A stretch of 64,000 nt of DNA, taken from NCBI RefSeq assembly GCF_017695955.1, contig NZ_JAAORO010000003.1:1-64000 (forward strand), given 5' to 3'. Below the pieces are notes generated by a model, which was not told where the DNA came from, did not search any database, and saw only the letters and a list, made by a program, of their open reading frames with translations. Both the position numbers and the translations under genes were made by a program. This stretch comes from Prochlorococcus marinus XMU1419. GTDB taxonomy: Bacteria > Cyanobacteriota > Cyanobacteriia > PCC-6307 > Cyanobiaceae. This document shows, in pieces, positions 23,213 to 30,983 of this stretch. Positions within the stretch are counted from its first letter, which is position 1. Each line of letters starts with the position of its first letter.

Positions 23213-23323
23213 ATGATTTTAACTGAACCCGAAAAGTATAAAGATGCCATTGAGGCAATTAAAAAAGATATTAAACAACATATTTTAAAAAACCTTTTTA
23301 GTATGTTTAGGATTCAAATTTAA
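23213..23323 (+). CDS. Possible micropeptide, 36 aa
   Basis: MILTEPEKYKDAIEAIKKDI... is a charged, helical short protein that ends five bases before the Hli gene. Codon use is plausible but no family is recognised. It may be the leader gene of the hli unit. Confidence 0.4.
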   Translation: MILTEPEKYKDAIEAIKKDIKQHILKNLFSMFRIQI

Positions 23324-23327
23324 CAAA

Positions 23328-23582
23328 ATGAATAAATTTAAAGATAATTTTTCAAGCGAAAGCTTCTACCCAGATAGTAATTATTATCTCGAACAGGAAA
23401 ATATCACTAAAGAGACTCCAATTTTGGAAGATCAAATATCCAATATGGGGAGGAATTTTGAATGGCCTAATAGCTATTGGTTTATTGCAGAAAGGACCAA
23501 TGGTCGACTCGCAATGATTGGATTTATGGCTGTGATTATTAACTACACCTTATTTGGTTGGATAGCATATCCTTTCCTATAA
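23328..23582 (+). CDS. hli: High-light-inducible protein (Hli)
   Basis: The protein has 84 residues. A long polar N-terminus precedes one chlorophyll-binding-type helix with the Hli signature AERTNGRLAMIGFMAVIINY (the E and N/R are pigment-helix residues), ending LFGWIAYPFL. Hli proteins sit in the thylakoid and protect against excess light by binding chlorophyll and carotenoid. The C-terminus resembles the 42-residue Hli at 45230. The following gene starts at its stop. Confidence 0.9.
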   Translation: MNKFKDNFSSESFYPDSNYYLEQENITKETPILEDQISNMGRNFEWPNSYWFIAERTNGRLAMIGFMAVIINYTLFGWIAYPFL

Positions 23583-23810
23583 ATGAGTAATTTAAATTTT
23601 GATAAAAATGGAGTTGATAATTCGGGAGTCCATTGGCTTCAATATACTGCGTTTATTGTAACTGCATTTGCTATTTATTTTTGTTGGGCTTTTTTTAATG
23701 ATGCTAACTTTCACCACTTTTCTATCAAAATATTCAAGTTCTGGAATTGCAATGGATATAACCCGTTAAATTATTGCGCAATGCGTTGGAAAGTAGATTT
23801 TTATCCTTAA
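23583..23810 (+). CDS. Hypothetical protein next to hli, 75 aa
   Basis: The ATG directly follows the hli stop, which suggests coupling. One hydrophobic helix (WLQYTAFIVTAFAIYFCWAFF) is followed by an aromatic, Cys-containing tail that looks unlike a folded domain (FHHFSIKIFKFWNCNGYN). The tail may result from a frameshift. I do not recognise a family. Confidence 0.5.
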   Translation: MSNLNFDKNGVDNSGVHWLQYTAFIVTAFAIYFCWAFFNDANFHHFSIKIFKFWNCNGYNPLNYCAMRWKVDFYP

Positions 23811-23840
23811 AAACAACTTTTAAATAAGCATTTCATCTTC

Positions 23841-24101
23841 CTATTTAATACCCAAATATCTTTCGCAATAATAATTAGCTAATTCGCGATTGTTATAGTT
23901 TTTTATTTCCTTTAAATTAAGCGCCTTTATCGCTTCATCCCCTTTAATTTGGTAACTTGAATTTAATTTCGCGCAGGTATCCTTTATTTTTGCTTCCTTA
24001 TCAAAAGGGGTTCTGAGATAAAAAGCAAAAAAGAATAGGAACAAACCAAAAGTTACAAGTTTTCTATGATTTTTCCACCACTGATAAAACTTACTTTCCA
24101 T
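23841..24101 (-). CDS. Small membrane protein, 86 aa
   Basis: I take ATG at 24101 (a TTG lies two codons upstream). A basic head (MESKFYQWWKNHRK) leads into one helix (LVTFGLFLFFFAFYL). A soluble C-terminal domain with two Cys follows (KDTCAKLNSSYQ...ANYYCERYLGIK). N-terminal anchor and Cys pair recall other small proteins of this island (6001, 26658). The function is unknown. Confidence 0.55.
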   Translation of the reverse strand: MESKFYQWWKNHRKLVTFGLFLFFFAFYLRTPFDKEAKIKDTCAKLNSSYQIKGDEAIKALNLKEIKNYNNRELANYYCERYLGIK

Positions 24102-24220
24102 AATCAAAAAGGGGTTATTACTTTAATTTTAAATCTAATGTCAATCAATTTACCTTAAATTGTTCTCTTATTTACTTCAGAAAATAATCCAAAAAAGATC
24201 TATAGGAATAAGTTTCTCAT

Positions 24221-24859
24221 TTAAAACAAACTCATTTGATCAGTCTTATTTCTCTTTAAATTTTCTACCACCCATCCATCAGGTGACCAACCCATCATAA
24301 TTGGAAGCAAACCTTTTAATTCATCAATATCTTTAACTTGCTCTGTCCATTGTTCTTCATATCCCTCAGGCACAACCACGGGCATGCGGTGATGTATAGG
24401 TTGAACTAATGCATTTGGTTCGGTTGTTAAAACACAGCAACTTTCAATTTCGGCACCATCAGGTGAGTACCACCTGCTCCAGATTCCTCCTAACCAAAAA
24501 GTCTCATAATTCTTCTTGCGGATACGATATTTTTTTTCAAAAAAACCACTTGCTGGTATTAAGCACCTTTTATGTTTCCAACTTCCGCTAAATAATTTTT
24601 TTTCTTCCACAGTTTCTGATCGTGCATTAAATGGTCTAGGTCTTTCTTTATCAAATGGGTGTTTGGTCCAAGGAGAAATAAAGCCCCATGACATAAAAGT
24701 AGTTTTAATTCTTCCCTCGTTCTTAATAACAAGAATTGGGTCGATAGGTCTTATTAAATTTTGAGTCTGATATTTTTTATCAAGTCCGATAGGATAGTCT
24801 CGTTTTAAAATCTTTGGTAGGTTTACAAATTTAGTTTTCAGTTCAAAACTTCCACACAT
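24221..24859 (-). CDS. yedK: SRAP protein (YedK/HMCES), abasic-site DNA crosslinker
   Basis: The protein has 212 residues, the usual family length. The catalytic Cys2 follows Met (MCGSFELK). Other motifs are PFNARSETVEEKKLF, RCLIPASGFFE (Glu) and IHHRMPVVVPE (His). SRAP proteins bind single-stranded DNA and form a thiazolidine crosslink with abasic sites, shielding them during replication. All catalytic residues are present. It is a single-gene unit in the island. Confidence 0.92.
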   Translation of the reverse strand: MCGSFELKTKFVNLPKILKRDYPIGLDKKYQTQNLIRPIDPILVIKNEGRIKTTFMSWGFISPWTKHPFDKERPRPFNARSETVEEKKLFSGSWKHKRCLIPASGFFEKKYRIRKKNYETFWLGGIWSRWYSPDGAEIESCCVLTTEPNALVQPIHHRMPVVVPEGYEEQWTEQVKDIDELKGLLPIMMGWSPDGWVVENLKRNKTDQMSLF

Positions 24860-25032
24860 TTAATTTAAAAAATTACTTGAACATTCATTCTAAAAATGAA
24901 ATAAATCATTTTGTTTTAGATCGACTTTAAATATTCTCAGAGGAAATAATACCAACTTAATCATAAAGACCTTTCCATTTAATAATAAAGTGATTATTTA
25001 GGTATTATAAAGTTTCCTCAAATTAAAATTGA

Positions 25033-25184
25033 ATGTTTGAAGATGATGAAGTGTTAGACCCGATACTCTATTTATCTATTTTTTTGGATTTGGAATACTA
25101 TTCGTATTAATCTCTTCTTTCATAACGACGACGACAATAACGATGGAAGAAAGTATATTTTCAGTGCCGAATACACTAAATTAG
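25033..25184 (+). pseudogene. Possible frameshifted small membrane-protein gene
   Basis: An ATG opens MFEDDEVLDPILYL... and stops after 25 codons. The overlapping second frame reads LFIYFFGFGILFVLISSFIT, then a TTTTITMEES tail and stop at 25184, without its own start. Joining the frames near 25055 would give an ordinary one-helix protein. It could equally be chance. It is the only gene-like feature in 24860-25244. Confidence 0.3.
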
Positions 25185-25244
25185 CTTAGTAGATGCTTAG
25201 TTGTGAAAACGTAGTTGAAATCAGTTGAGGTAAAAAAGGTTTGA

Positions 25245-25487
25245 TTAAAAACTTAAATTACATTTATTGGCATATGTTTTCACTTCCTTTTTCAGATTAT
25301 CTGATACTTCACCAAAAGCCTCTGGAGTTGTTGCAACTTTAACTGCCATTGTCACCATAATGCAACCATCAGAACCTAATTCAAATAATTTATCAGCATT
25401 ATTTAATGCATCTTTGACCATACTATTTGCATTAACAGCAGTAGGTAAAGCCAGAAAAGCTAGTAGTGGGATAATTGAGAATTTCAT
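25245..25487 (-). CDS. Small secreted protein, 80 aa
   Basis: A signal peptide (MKFSIIPLLAFLALPTAVNA) precedes a helical mature part with two Cys (GSDGCIMVTMAVKV...YANKCNLSF). The signal peptide is almost the same as that of the TPR protein in element A. The mature domain is not recognised. It is probably periplasmic. Confidence 0.65.
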   Translation of the reverse strand: MKFSIIPLLAFLALPTAVNANSMVKDALNNADKLFELGSDGCIMVTMAVKVATTPEAFGEVSDNLKKEVKTYANKCNLSF

Positions 25488-25567
25488 TTTCTTCTGTTTT
25501 TAATATTTAAGAATAGGTTTGTGTAGTTCGCAATAACCAATAACAGCAATAGAAAAGTATTTATATT

Positions 25568-25618
25568 CATTAAAAAAGAGGGTTGCTATACCCTCTAATG
25601 TATATGTAATGTCAATTG
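25568..25618 (-). terminator. GAGGG/CCCTC terminator, copy 3
   Basis: Read on the minus strand, CAATTGACATTACATATACA precedes TTAGAGGG, a short loop, CCCTC and six T. It is a third, more divergent member of the 12990/23119 family. The gene it once served is not evident. Confidence 0.55.
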
Positions 25619-25897
25619 AGCCTAATTCTAAACCATATTTTTCAATCAAAAATAAGGTATATAAGGAACTTCTGTTTTCATTGAGTCGCCATAATAACTT
25701 TCGGCCGACTTTACTAATATCCAATAGATGAAGTTTAGGAATGATTTTTCCATAGGAATATCTATAACTTTCCTAATTCAAATCAGAATTTCAAATTAAA
25801 ACAACGTAGAAAATACTTATTTAAAGTTCCGATTCAATTCCGTAATTATCATCAACATTTTTGTATTCAATAAAATAATTGCGTTTTAAATAGTTTA

Positions 25898-26605
25898 TTA
25901 ACATAAATTATTTAAGAGCTTAATTGCTACTCCCTCGACTTTTGAATATGTAAAAGCCTCACGCTCTAAATTCATAACCTCCTCTGATTTATTGCTATAC
26001 AAATTATGAGACAAATTTAAATTTAAATTTGTTGAGTACTCCAGTGGTAGACCAATCCTTTTAGGGAATTTGTTTCTAGATCCGCTAAAACAGCTTTGCG
26101 CTACATGAATAGCCTCATGACTTAATACATTAAGAAAAGTTGGAGAGCCCATCTCGACCACTCGATAATCGATAACAATGGTATCTTTACTAGGAATCCA
26201 AAGACCTAATGCTCCACTTTTAATAGAATCTAATTTGTTATTTATTTTTAATTCATTAATCTTTCTTAAGAGGTTAATTATATCTTCTCTATCTTTTTTA
26301 TAGAAATCAGGTCCTAGTAAAACTCTTTCCTTTAACTCTTCTAATGAGATTTCACCTTCACCAGGCTTTTTAGTGTATCTATAAAATGATGATCCGTCAT
26401 TATTGTAAATAATCTTAGGTGTTAATTTTTTATCGGCTTTATAAAGATTTATTCTTAAATTATTTATATTTATTAATTCATTATTAAGACGCTCACTCGA
26501 AAAAGGTTTAGATGGATTTTTCCTTATTTGAGCTGAACAAGAAATCAGTAGAGGTAATAGAAAAAAAATTATAAAAAAATATTTTTTTTTAATTAATAAA
26601 AACAT
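25898..26605 (-). CDS. Lipoprotein with zinc-metallopeptidase motif
   Basis: The protein has 235 residues. A lipoprotein signal ends in LLPLLISCSAQ (lipobox LISC). The central zincin motif is HEAIH in NVLSHEAIHVAQSCFSG. A possible third ligand Glu lies downstream in NLEREAFTYS. Export and a zinc-peptidase fold are supported by these motifs; the family is not known to me and the substrate is unknown. A peptidase acting on peptidoglycan or envelope proteins is one option. Confidence 0.6.
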   Translation of the reverse strand: MFLLIKKKYFFIIFFLLPLLISCSAQIRKNPSKPFSSERLNNELININNLRINLYKADKKLTPKIIYNNDGSSFYRYTKKPGEGEISLEELKERVLLGPDFYKKDREDIINLLRKINELKINNKLDSIKSGALGLWIPSKDTIVIDYRVVEMGSPTFLNVLSHEAIHVAQSCFSGSRNKFPKRIGLPLEYSTNLNLNLSHNLYSNKSEEVMNLEREAFTYSKVEGVAIKLLNNLC

Positions 26606-26657
26606 TTTTTCTCTTTTGCTAAATAAATATTTTACGAAAACCCTTAAAGTTATTTAT

Positions 26658-26915
26658 TCAGAAAAGATTTTGCTGAGTTAATTTTTTACAATATTCTCCA
26701 ACGAACTTGACCTCGACCTCAGTTGTTAAGGCTGCCTCCTCGGCATATAACTTTGATGATTCTTTATCATTAATAAAGGCTTTCAGTTTGGCGCAAGCTC
26801 TTAAATCAGAATCATATTTTGCCGATTCTTTTAAACTGCTAGAAATACTAAACAAAAAATATGAAATTATAGTTAACAGAGCAATTGTAATGTTCTTCTC
26901 AAGAAATTTAGTCAT
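26658..26915 (-). CDS. Small anchored protein, 85 aa
   Basis: One N-terminal helix (ITIALLTIISYFLFSIS) and a soluble domain with two Cys (LRACAKLKAF...GEYCKKLTQ). The layout matches 23841 and 6001. It reads in the same direction as, and just upstream of, the lipoprotein gene, with a gap of 52 bases. The function is unknown. Confidence 0.55.
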   Translation of the reverse strand: MTKFLEKNITIALLTIISYFLFSISSSLKESAKYDSDLRACAKLKAFINDKESSKLYAEEAALTTEVEVKFVGEYCKKLTQQNLF

Positions 26916-26964
26916 ATAAGAATTTTTTTAGTGTTCATTATAAAAATAATTAGATAAAAAAAGG

Positions 26965-27150
26965 GTTGCAGGTAATTTCAAAAGGCTTCAAGAGTAGAAA
27001 ACCATTTATTGAGCTAAGTTAACACTTTTGTTTCCCAAAAATCGTCAACCCATTTTCAAAAATTTTTTATTCCAATTTAAGCCAAAATAACACGCATTTT
27101 CAGGCAAACAAACTAATCTAAGAGTTACTTAAGAAGTTTTAGAAAAAAAA
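26965..27150. repeat. Satellite non-coding block, copy 2
   Basis: It aligns with 10985-11175 of element D over nearly its whole length, with AATCGTCAACCC, AAGCCAAAATAACACGCATT and TTACTTAAGAAGTT kept. No capsid gene follows here; rluF occupies the next position on the other strand. It is either a remnant of an older satellite or a conserved functional site. Confidence 0.6.
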
Positions 27151-27190
27151 GAAACTTACTATTTTTTTTGAAAATCTAAGATTACTATAG

Positions 27191-27913
27191 TTAGTCAAAT
27201 TTTTTTGAGGAGTTTACAAGCAATTTTTTTAATTCTAAGAGTTCCGCATTGGTAAATTCACGATATACTCCTGTCGGTACATCTAACTTTATATTCATAA
27301 TTCTTATGCGCTTTAATGATTTTACTCGGTAGCCTAAGGATTCACACATTCTCCTAATCTGCCGGTTAAGACCTTGAGTAAGTATGATTTTAAATTTTTT
27401 TGGCCCCAATTGTTCTACCAAACATTTCTTAGTTTTGGTTTCTAATATTTCAACACCATTACTCATACTATGAATAAAATCTCTATTAATTGGACGATTA
27501 ACACTTACAACATATTCTTTTTCATGATTATTTCTTGCTCGGAGTATTTTATTTACTATGTCTCCATCGTCAGTTAAAAATATCAACCCCTCGCTCTTTT
27601 TGTCTAATCTTCCAATAGGAAAGATTCTTGTAGGGTATTTGATGAAATCTATAATATTGTCGCGCTCTACTTTTACATCCGTTGTACAAACAATTCCAAC
27701 AGGTTTATTAAAAATTAAATAAACATTTTTTTGTTTCTTTAGTTTTCCTACTATTTGACCATCAACTTCCACATGATCGCCATCCTTTATCTTGGTACCC
27801 ATTTCCGGGATCTTTCCATTAATGGTCACTTTCCCTTCTTCAATTAGTTTATCTGCTCCTCTTCTAGAACAGTAACCGACTTCACTTAAATATTTGTTTA
27901 TTCTGGTAGCCAT
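27191..27913 (-). CDS. rluF: 23S rRNA pseudouridine synthase, RluF/RsuA family
   Basis: The protein has 240 residues. An S4 RNA-binding domain (residues 3-50, RINKYLSEVGYCSRRGADKL) precedes the catalytic domain with RIFPIGRLDKKSEGLIFLTD, containing the catalytic Asp. GLNRQIRRMCESLGY is a further family motif. RluF-type enzymes modify U2604 of 23S rRNA; RsuA-type act on 16S. The match is closer to RluF, but the exact target is not certain. An rRNA-modifying gene is unusual company for this island. Confidence 0.85.
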   Translation of the reverse strand: MATRINKYLSEVGYCSRRGADKLIEEGKVTINGKIPEMGTKIKDGDHVEVDGQIVGKLKKQKNVYLIFNKPVGIVCTTDVKVERDNIIDFIKYPTRIFPIGRLDKKSEGLIFLTDDGDIVNKILRARNNHEKEYVVSVNRPINRDFIHSMSNGVEILETKTKKCLVEQLGPKKFKIILTQGLNRQIRRMCESLGYRVKSLKRIRIMNIKLDVPTGVYREFTNAELLELKKLLVNSSKKFD

Positions 27914-27958
27914 TTAATCAAAAATACCTCTTATTTATTTTAGATATGTCTAAAAAAG

Positions 27959-28075
27959 ATGCTTAATTGAAAGGTAAAGTATCCTTAGTAGGAGATAAAA
28001 AAAGCGCTTCAAAAACAATTCTAGCCACAGTTAATAAGCAATACCCAAAGAGCTAAATATCATCTCCTATTTCTA
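27959..28075 (-). pseudogene. Fragment of the element F 137-aa membrane protein gene
   Basis: On the plus strand this stretch matches 20079-20190, the 3' end of the gene at 20083, at roughly 80% identity (shared CTTCAAAAACAATT-like words and GCAATACCCAAA). The reading frame is interrupted and the upstream part is lost. It shows that element F cargo once existed elsewhere in the island. Confidence 0.6.
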
Positions 28076-28138
28076 AAAATTTAATTAGGAAGTGGACTTT
28101 AATCATGAAATCTAGTGCTACTAAAGAACTTAAAATCT

Positions 28139-28402
28139 TTAGCCCAAGGAATCTTTTTTGAGCCAAACTTCTTCAGTTATCCTCCATCCTTGAGAAAGTA
28201 ACCTTCCATAAATTTCTCTAGCTAAATCTATTTCTACAGAAACTGTGGATTTTATAACAGGTGGATTTTTTCCAAGAACGCCATCAATCTCTCCAGAGTC
28301 AATAAACATATACTCGAAGACTCCATCAATGCTCTTATCATTTTTTATAAACCTTCTAACCTCTGATCTTTTTGAATTAATTAACCAATATGATTTAGCC
28401 AT
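28139..28402 (-). CDS. DUF1651 family protein, 87 aa
   Basis: MAKSYWLINSKRSEVRRFIK starts a small soluble protein of the DUF1651 type, with AREIYGRLLSQGWRITEEVW near the end (Gly-Trp motif). It is distant from the copies at 10685 and 32083. The function is unknown. It is a single gene. Confidence 0.7.
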   Translation of the reverse strand: MAKSYWLINSKRSEVRRFIKNDKSIDGVFEYMFIDSGEIDGVLGKNPPVIKSTVSVEIDLAREIYGRLLSQGWRITEEVWLKKDSLG

Positions 28403-28447
28403 TTATATAGAGTAAAGAGTGAGTGTTTAATTTATTCTTCAGCATCT

Positions 28448-28660
28448 TCAAGTTGTTTCAGCAAACGAAAAGTTTAGGAAATAAAAGAAACGATCCATAC
28501 AAACAAGCCCAATAATGTTATCAACGCGATAAGAAAACCTAAAAATTGCTAAAAATCCACCTATTACATTACCTTTATTTAGGCGATCAAGGCCAATTGG
28601 AGCACCACTACCCAAAAGGAAGAGTCTTGTTAAAGTTTGTTTGTCTTTTTTTCTCAACAT
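28448..28660 (-). CDS. TM2-like small membrane protein
   Basis: I use ATG at 28660 (70 aa); an upstream TTG at 28732 gives 94 aa. LFLLGSGAPIGLDRLNKGNV resembles a TM2 domain (first helix, GxxGxxRF-like turn, second helix), though with fewer conserved aromatic residues. It ends with FFYFLNFSFAETT. Membrane location is likely; the function is unknown. Confidence 0.45.
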   Translation of the reverse strand: MLRKKDKQTLTRLFLLGSGAPIGLDRLNKGNVIGGFLAIFRFSYRVDNIIGLVCMDRFFYFLNFSFAETT

Positions 28661-29023
28661 AAAAATTAATGTAAGGTTGTATAAATCTAAGTTTAGTTCT
28701 CCTTTAGAATGCTTTTTATTGATTATTTTCAAAAGAAGGTATCTCTCTTAATTAGAACCATAAAAGGAGCTGCTTTTTAAAACGCTTCTTAATTTCCTAA
28801 GTGTTATCAATGGCAAGTCTTAAACTATTTACTCCATAAAGCTCAAATTCTTTTTTATTAATAGAATCAAAAGAAAATCTGTTCCAAACAAACTATTTTC
28901 ATATAAAACTCAGGCAAGAAGAAAAATACTAAGATTAAAAATTTTTTATAAATTAGTTAACTCTTATAAATTTCAAATATTCATACCTTGAGTTTCTCCC
29001 TCAATATTTATTATATAAATAGA

Positions 29024-29284
29024 TTACATATCATCAATAATCTCATAAATCATAAGATCATTGATTTCATTAATATCAACCAAGCTTCTTGATGTCACAA
29101 TTGGAGGAATGAAAACGCAAAAAATAACTAATGAGGCAAAAGTTACTCCGTAAATATTTGGCTTAGGTATTATGCCTTTAAGCCTTTTTAAAAAAGAATT
29201 AGATCTACGTTTATTCACCTCTTGTTTATAAGAAAGTGCATGCTCAATCATTTGATTAAGACGTTCTTTTTTTAATTTAGACAT
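29024..29284 (-). CDS. Probable membrane anti-sigma factor
   Basis: The protein has 86 residues. A cytosolic basic helical part of about 50 residues (KKERLNQMIEHALSYKQEVN) is followed by one helix (VTFASLVIFCVFIPPIVTS) and a short acidic outer tail. The gene overlaps the ECF sigma gene by eight bases, which is the usual sigma/anti-sigma arrangement. The role is inferred from order and topology. Confidence 0.65.
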   Translation of the reverse strand: MSKLKKERLNQMIEHALSYKQEVNKRRSNSFLKRLKGIIPKPNIYGVTFASLVIFCVFIPPIVTSRSLVDINEINDLMIYEIIDDM

Positions 29285-29831
29285 GTAAAAATTCCTCCAA
29301 AATGTCTTTTGGTAAAATTGTTTTTAACTTTTTGCGAGCGCGAATAATAAGGCTTTCTGTTGCCTTTTCGCTTTTTTTTAAAATATTAGAAACTTCCTTT
29401 TGTTTATATCCAGAAAAATAATGAAGCAAAATAGCTTCTTGTTGTTCTTTGGAAAGTTTTTGAATTTTTTTTAAAAGCATTTTTCTTAATTCATTAGTAT
29501 TGTTAATGTTATCTAAAATCTCTAGGTTGAAATAATTATCTTTAAATTCTTCAGCATTCTTGTATTTTCTAATAAAATCCATACATGTGGAAAAAACAAT
29601 TTTATAAATATATCCTTCAACACTGCCTTTGTTTTTCCAGCGAGGAGCTGTCTGCCACACTTTAATTAAGGAAATCTGTACTACATCATCTGCATCTTCA
29701 AAATGTGATGAGCCCAAAATCTTAATTGCTGTTCTATGCATTTTGTATCCTAAGGCATTTGCAATAAATCTAAAAGATTCCTTATCACCCTTTGCCATTT
29801 TAAGCATGTAAGAGCTGAGATCCTTAGTCAT
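29277..29831 (-). CDS. ECF-family RNA polymerase sigma factor
   Basis: The protein has 184 residues. Region 2 is visible in DADDVVQISLIKVWQTAPRW, and region 4 in LSKEQQEAILLHYFSGYKQKEVSNIL with the helix-turn-helix. No region 3 is present, as expected for the ECF group. GGAGTAAAGA before the ATG is a good ribosome-binding site. It lies between an EF-hand protein gene (3-base gap) and the anti-sigma gene. ECF factors are few in Prochlorococcus, so its place in the island is notable. The regulon is unknown. Confidence 0.88.
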   Translation of the reverse strand: MTKDLSSYMLKMAKGDKESFRFIANALGYKMHRTAIKILGSSHFEDADDVVQISLIKVWQTAPRWKNKGSVEGYIYKIVFSTCMDFIRKYKNAEEFKDNYFNLEILDNINNTNELRKMLLKKIQKLSKEQQEAILLHYFSGYKQKEVSNILKKSEKATESLIIRARKKLKTILPKDILEEFLHV

Positions 29832-29834
29832 TCT

Positions 29835-30137
29835 TTACTCCTTTTCACTCCTTACTTTATCAATCCTTTTTTTCATTTCTTGCTTTACTGCGCGTAATTC
29901 TTTTTTTGATAATTTTTTATCACCATTCTTATCAAATTTCAAAAATAGTTTTTCTATGCGATCACGGTGAGCTTCTAACATTTCATCTTTAGAAAGAAGT
30001 CCATCACTATTTTTATCGATCTTTTCAAAACGCTTTCGCATTTTCATGAAATTATTCCTCTCATTGGTTGGATTGGGATAAGAAGGTAGTCCAAGAAAGA
30101 AGGTTAGTAAAAGAATTAAAAATGAGAAGTTTTTCAT
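29835..30137 (-). CDS. Secreted EF-hand protein, 100 aa
   Basis: I start at ATG 30137 because it gives a signal peptide (MKNFSFLILLLTFFLGLPSY). Two EF-hand loops follow: DKNSDGLLSKDE and DKNGDKKLSKKE, with canonical 1,3,5,12 ligands. It probably binds calcium or another divalent ion outside the cytoplasm. As first gene of the sigma operon it may be the sensor; EF-hand proteins adjacent to ECF sigma genes are seen in proteobacteria. Confidence 0.75.
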   Translation of the reverse strand: MKNFSFLILLLTFFLGLPSYPNPTNERNNFMKMRKRFEKIDKNSDGLLSKDEMLEAHRDRIEKLFLKFDKNGDKKLSKKELRAVKQEMKKRIDKVRSEKE

Positions 30138-30378
30138 AAAAATATTTATGGTGTACATTTTATTAACGCAGAAATTTATTAAAATCCTTCTTAAAAAATA
30201 TAAAAGTCCTTTAATCAAAATCCTCTAATTCATATCAAGTAAATTTAAGACAGTTTATCTTTTTTTATATTTAACTGTTGGTCCTCTATCCGTATATGTT
30301 TGTACACCAAACCGTACATATTTATTAGTCGTTATCTCAATTTACTTAGTTAGAACATAGTAGTGTATATAAATCTAA

Positions 30379-30531
30379 ATGCCATCCACACTAATCAAGT
30401 CTTGCAAAAAATGTGTATTGAGTTGCAAAGATCCTCAAGTTTAGTTCAAGGCATGTGATGCCCATGAATGTTTGATACTTGCAAGGCAAATTAACTCTTA
30501 CGTAAATGAAATTCCAGGTTCTGTAATCTGA
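30379..30531 (+). pseudogene. Cys-rich small gene with internal TAG
   Basis: One frame runs from ATG at 30379 to TGA at 30531 with a single TAG at 30442. It reads MPSTLIKSCKKCVLSCKDPQ V, stop, FKACDAHECLILARQINSYV and NEIPGSVI. The spaced Cys and the coherent text on both sides suggest a CAG-to-TAG change in a real gene. A truncated 21-residue product is the alternative. Confidence 0.45.
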
Positions 30532-30557
30532 ATTAAAAAATTTTGAGGTAATCATCA

Positions 30558-30722
30558 ATGAATTTAAAAAAATCACCTTTTGCAATTCAAGATAAGCATA
30601 AAAGCGATCTTGATCCTGCAAAAGAATATCCAACTATTACTGATTTAATGAGAGAACAGAATGCCTCAAACAATGAGGCCAGCACAGTTCACCATAGAAG
30701 AGATTTAGATTCTCTAGGTTAG
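30558..30722 (+). CDS. Small hypothetical protein, 54 aa
   Basis: A GAGG ribosome-binding site nine bases before ATG (30558) supports this gene. It encodes MNLKKSPFAIQDKHKSDLDP..., hydrophilic and helical, ending HHRRDLDSLG. It is probably cytosolic. I recognise no family. Confidence 0.55.
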   Translation: MNLKKSPFAIQDKHKSDLDPAKEYPTITDLMREQNASNNEASTVHHRRDLDSLG

Positions 30723-30983
30723 TAGTTTTTACGAATAGTTAGTTATTAGTTTTAAAAAATCACTACTTTCAATTCATAATCAGTAAAAAAAGAATTAGAT
30801 TAAACTTAGATTGTCTGTCAGAGAAGCCTTCAAGGCGAAATTCAATCTTATAAAGAGTCCTAAGATGTCGATATAAGAGATAAAAACGTAAGATCAATAT
30901 TTATTAATGCTCGAAAGTAAATCGATTTAGCAATCAACAATTTATTTCAACATTATTCATCTGTTAATTTATTAATAATTTTT

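Noticed and set aside
25500-25724. A 74-aa minus-strand reading frame
   Set aside because: It overlaps the GAGGG/CCCTC terminator unit and has no protein-like composition or start signal.
30391-30633. An 80-aa minus-strand reading frame
   Set aside because: It is antisense to the better supported genes at 30379 and 30558, the latter with an RBS.
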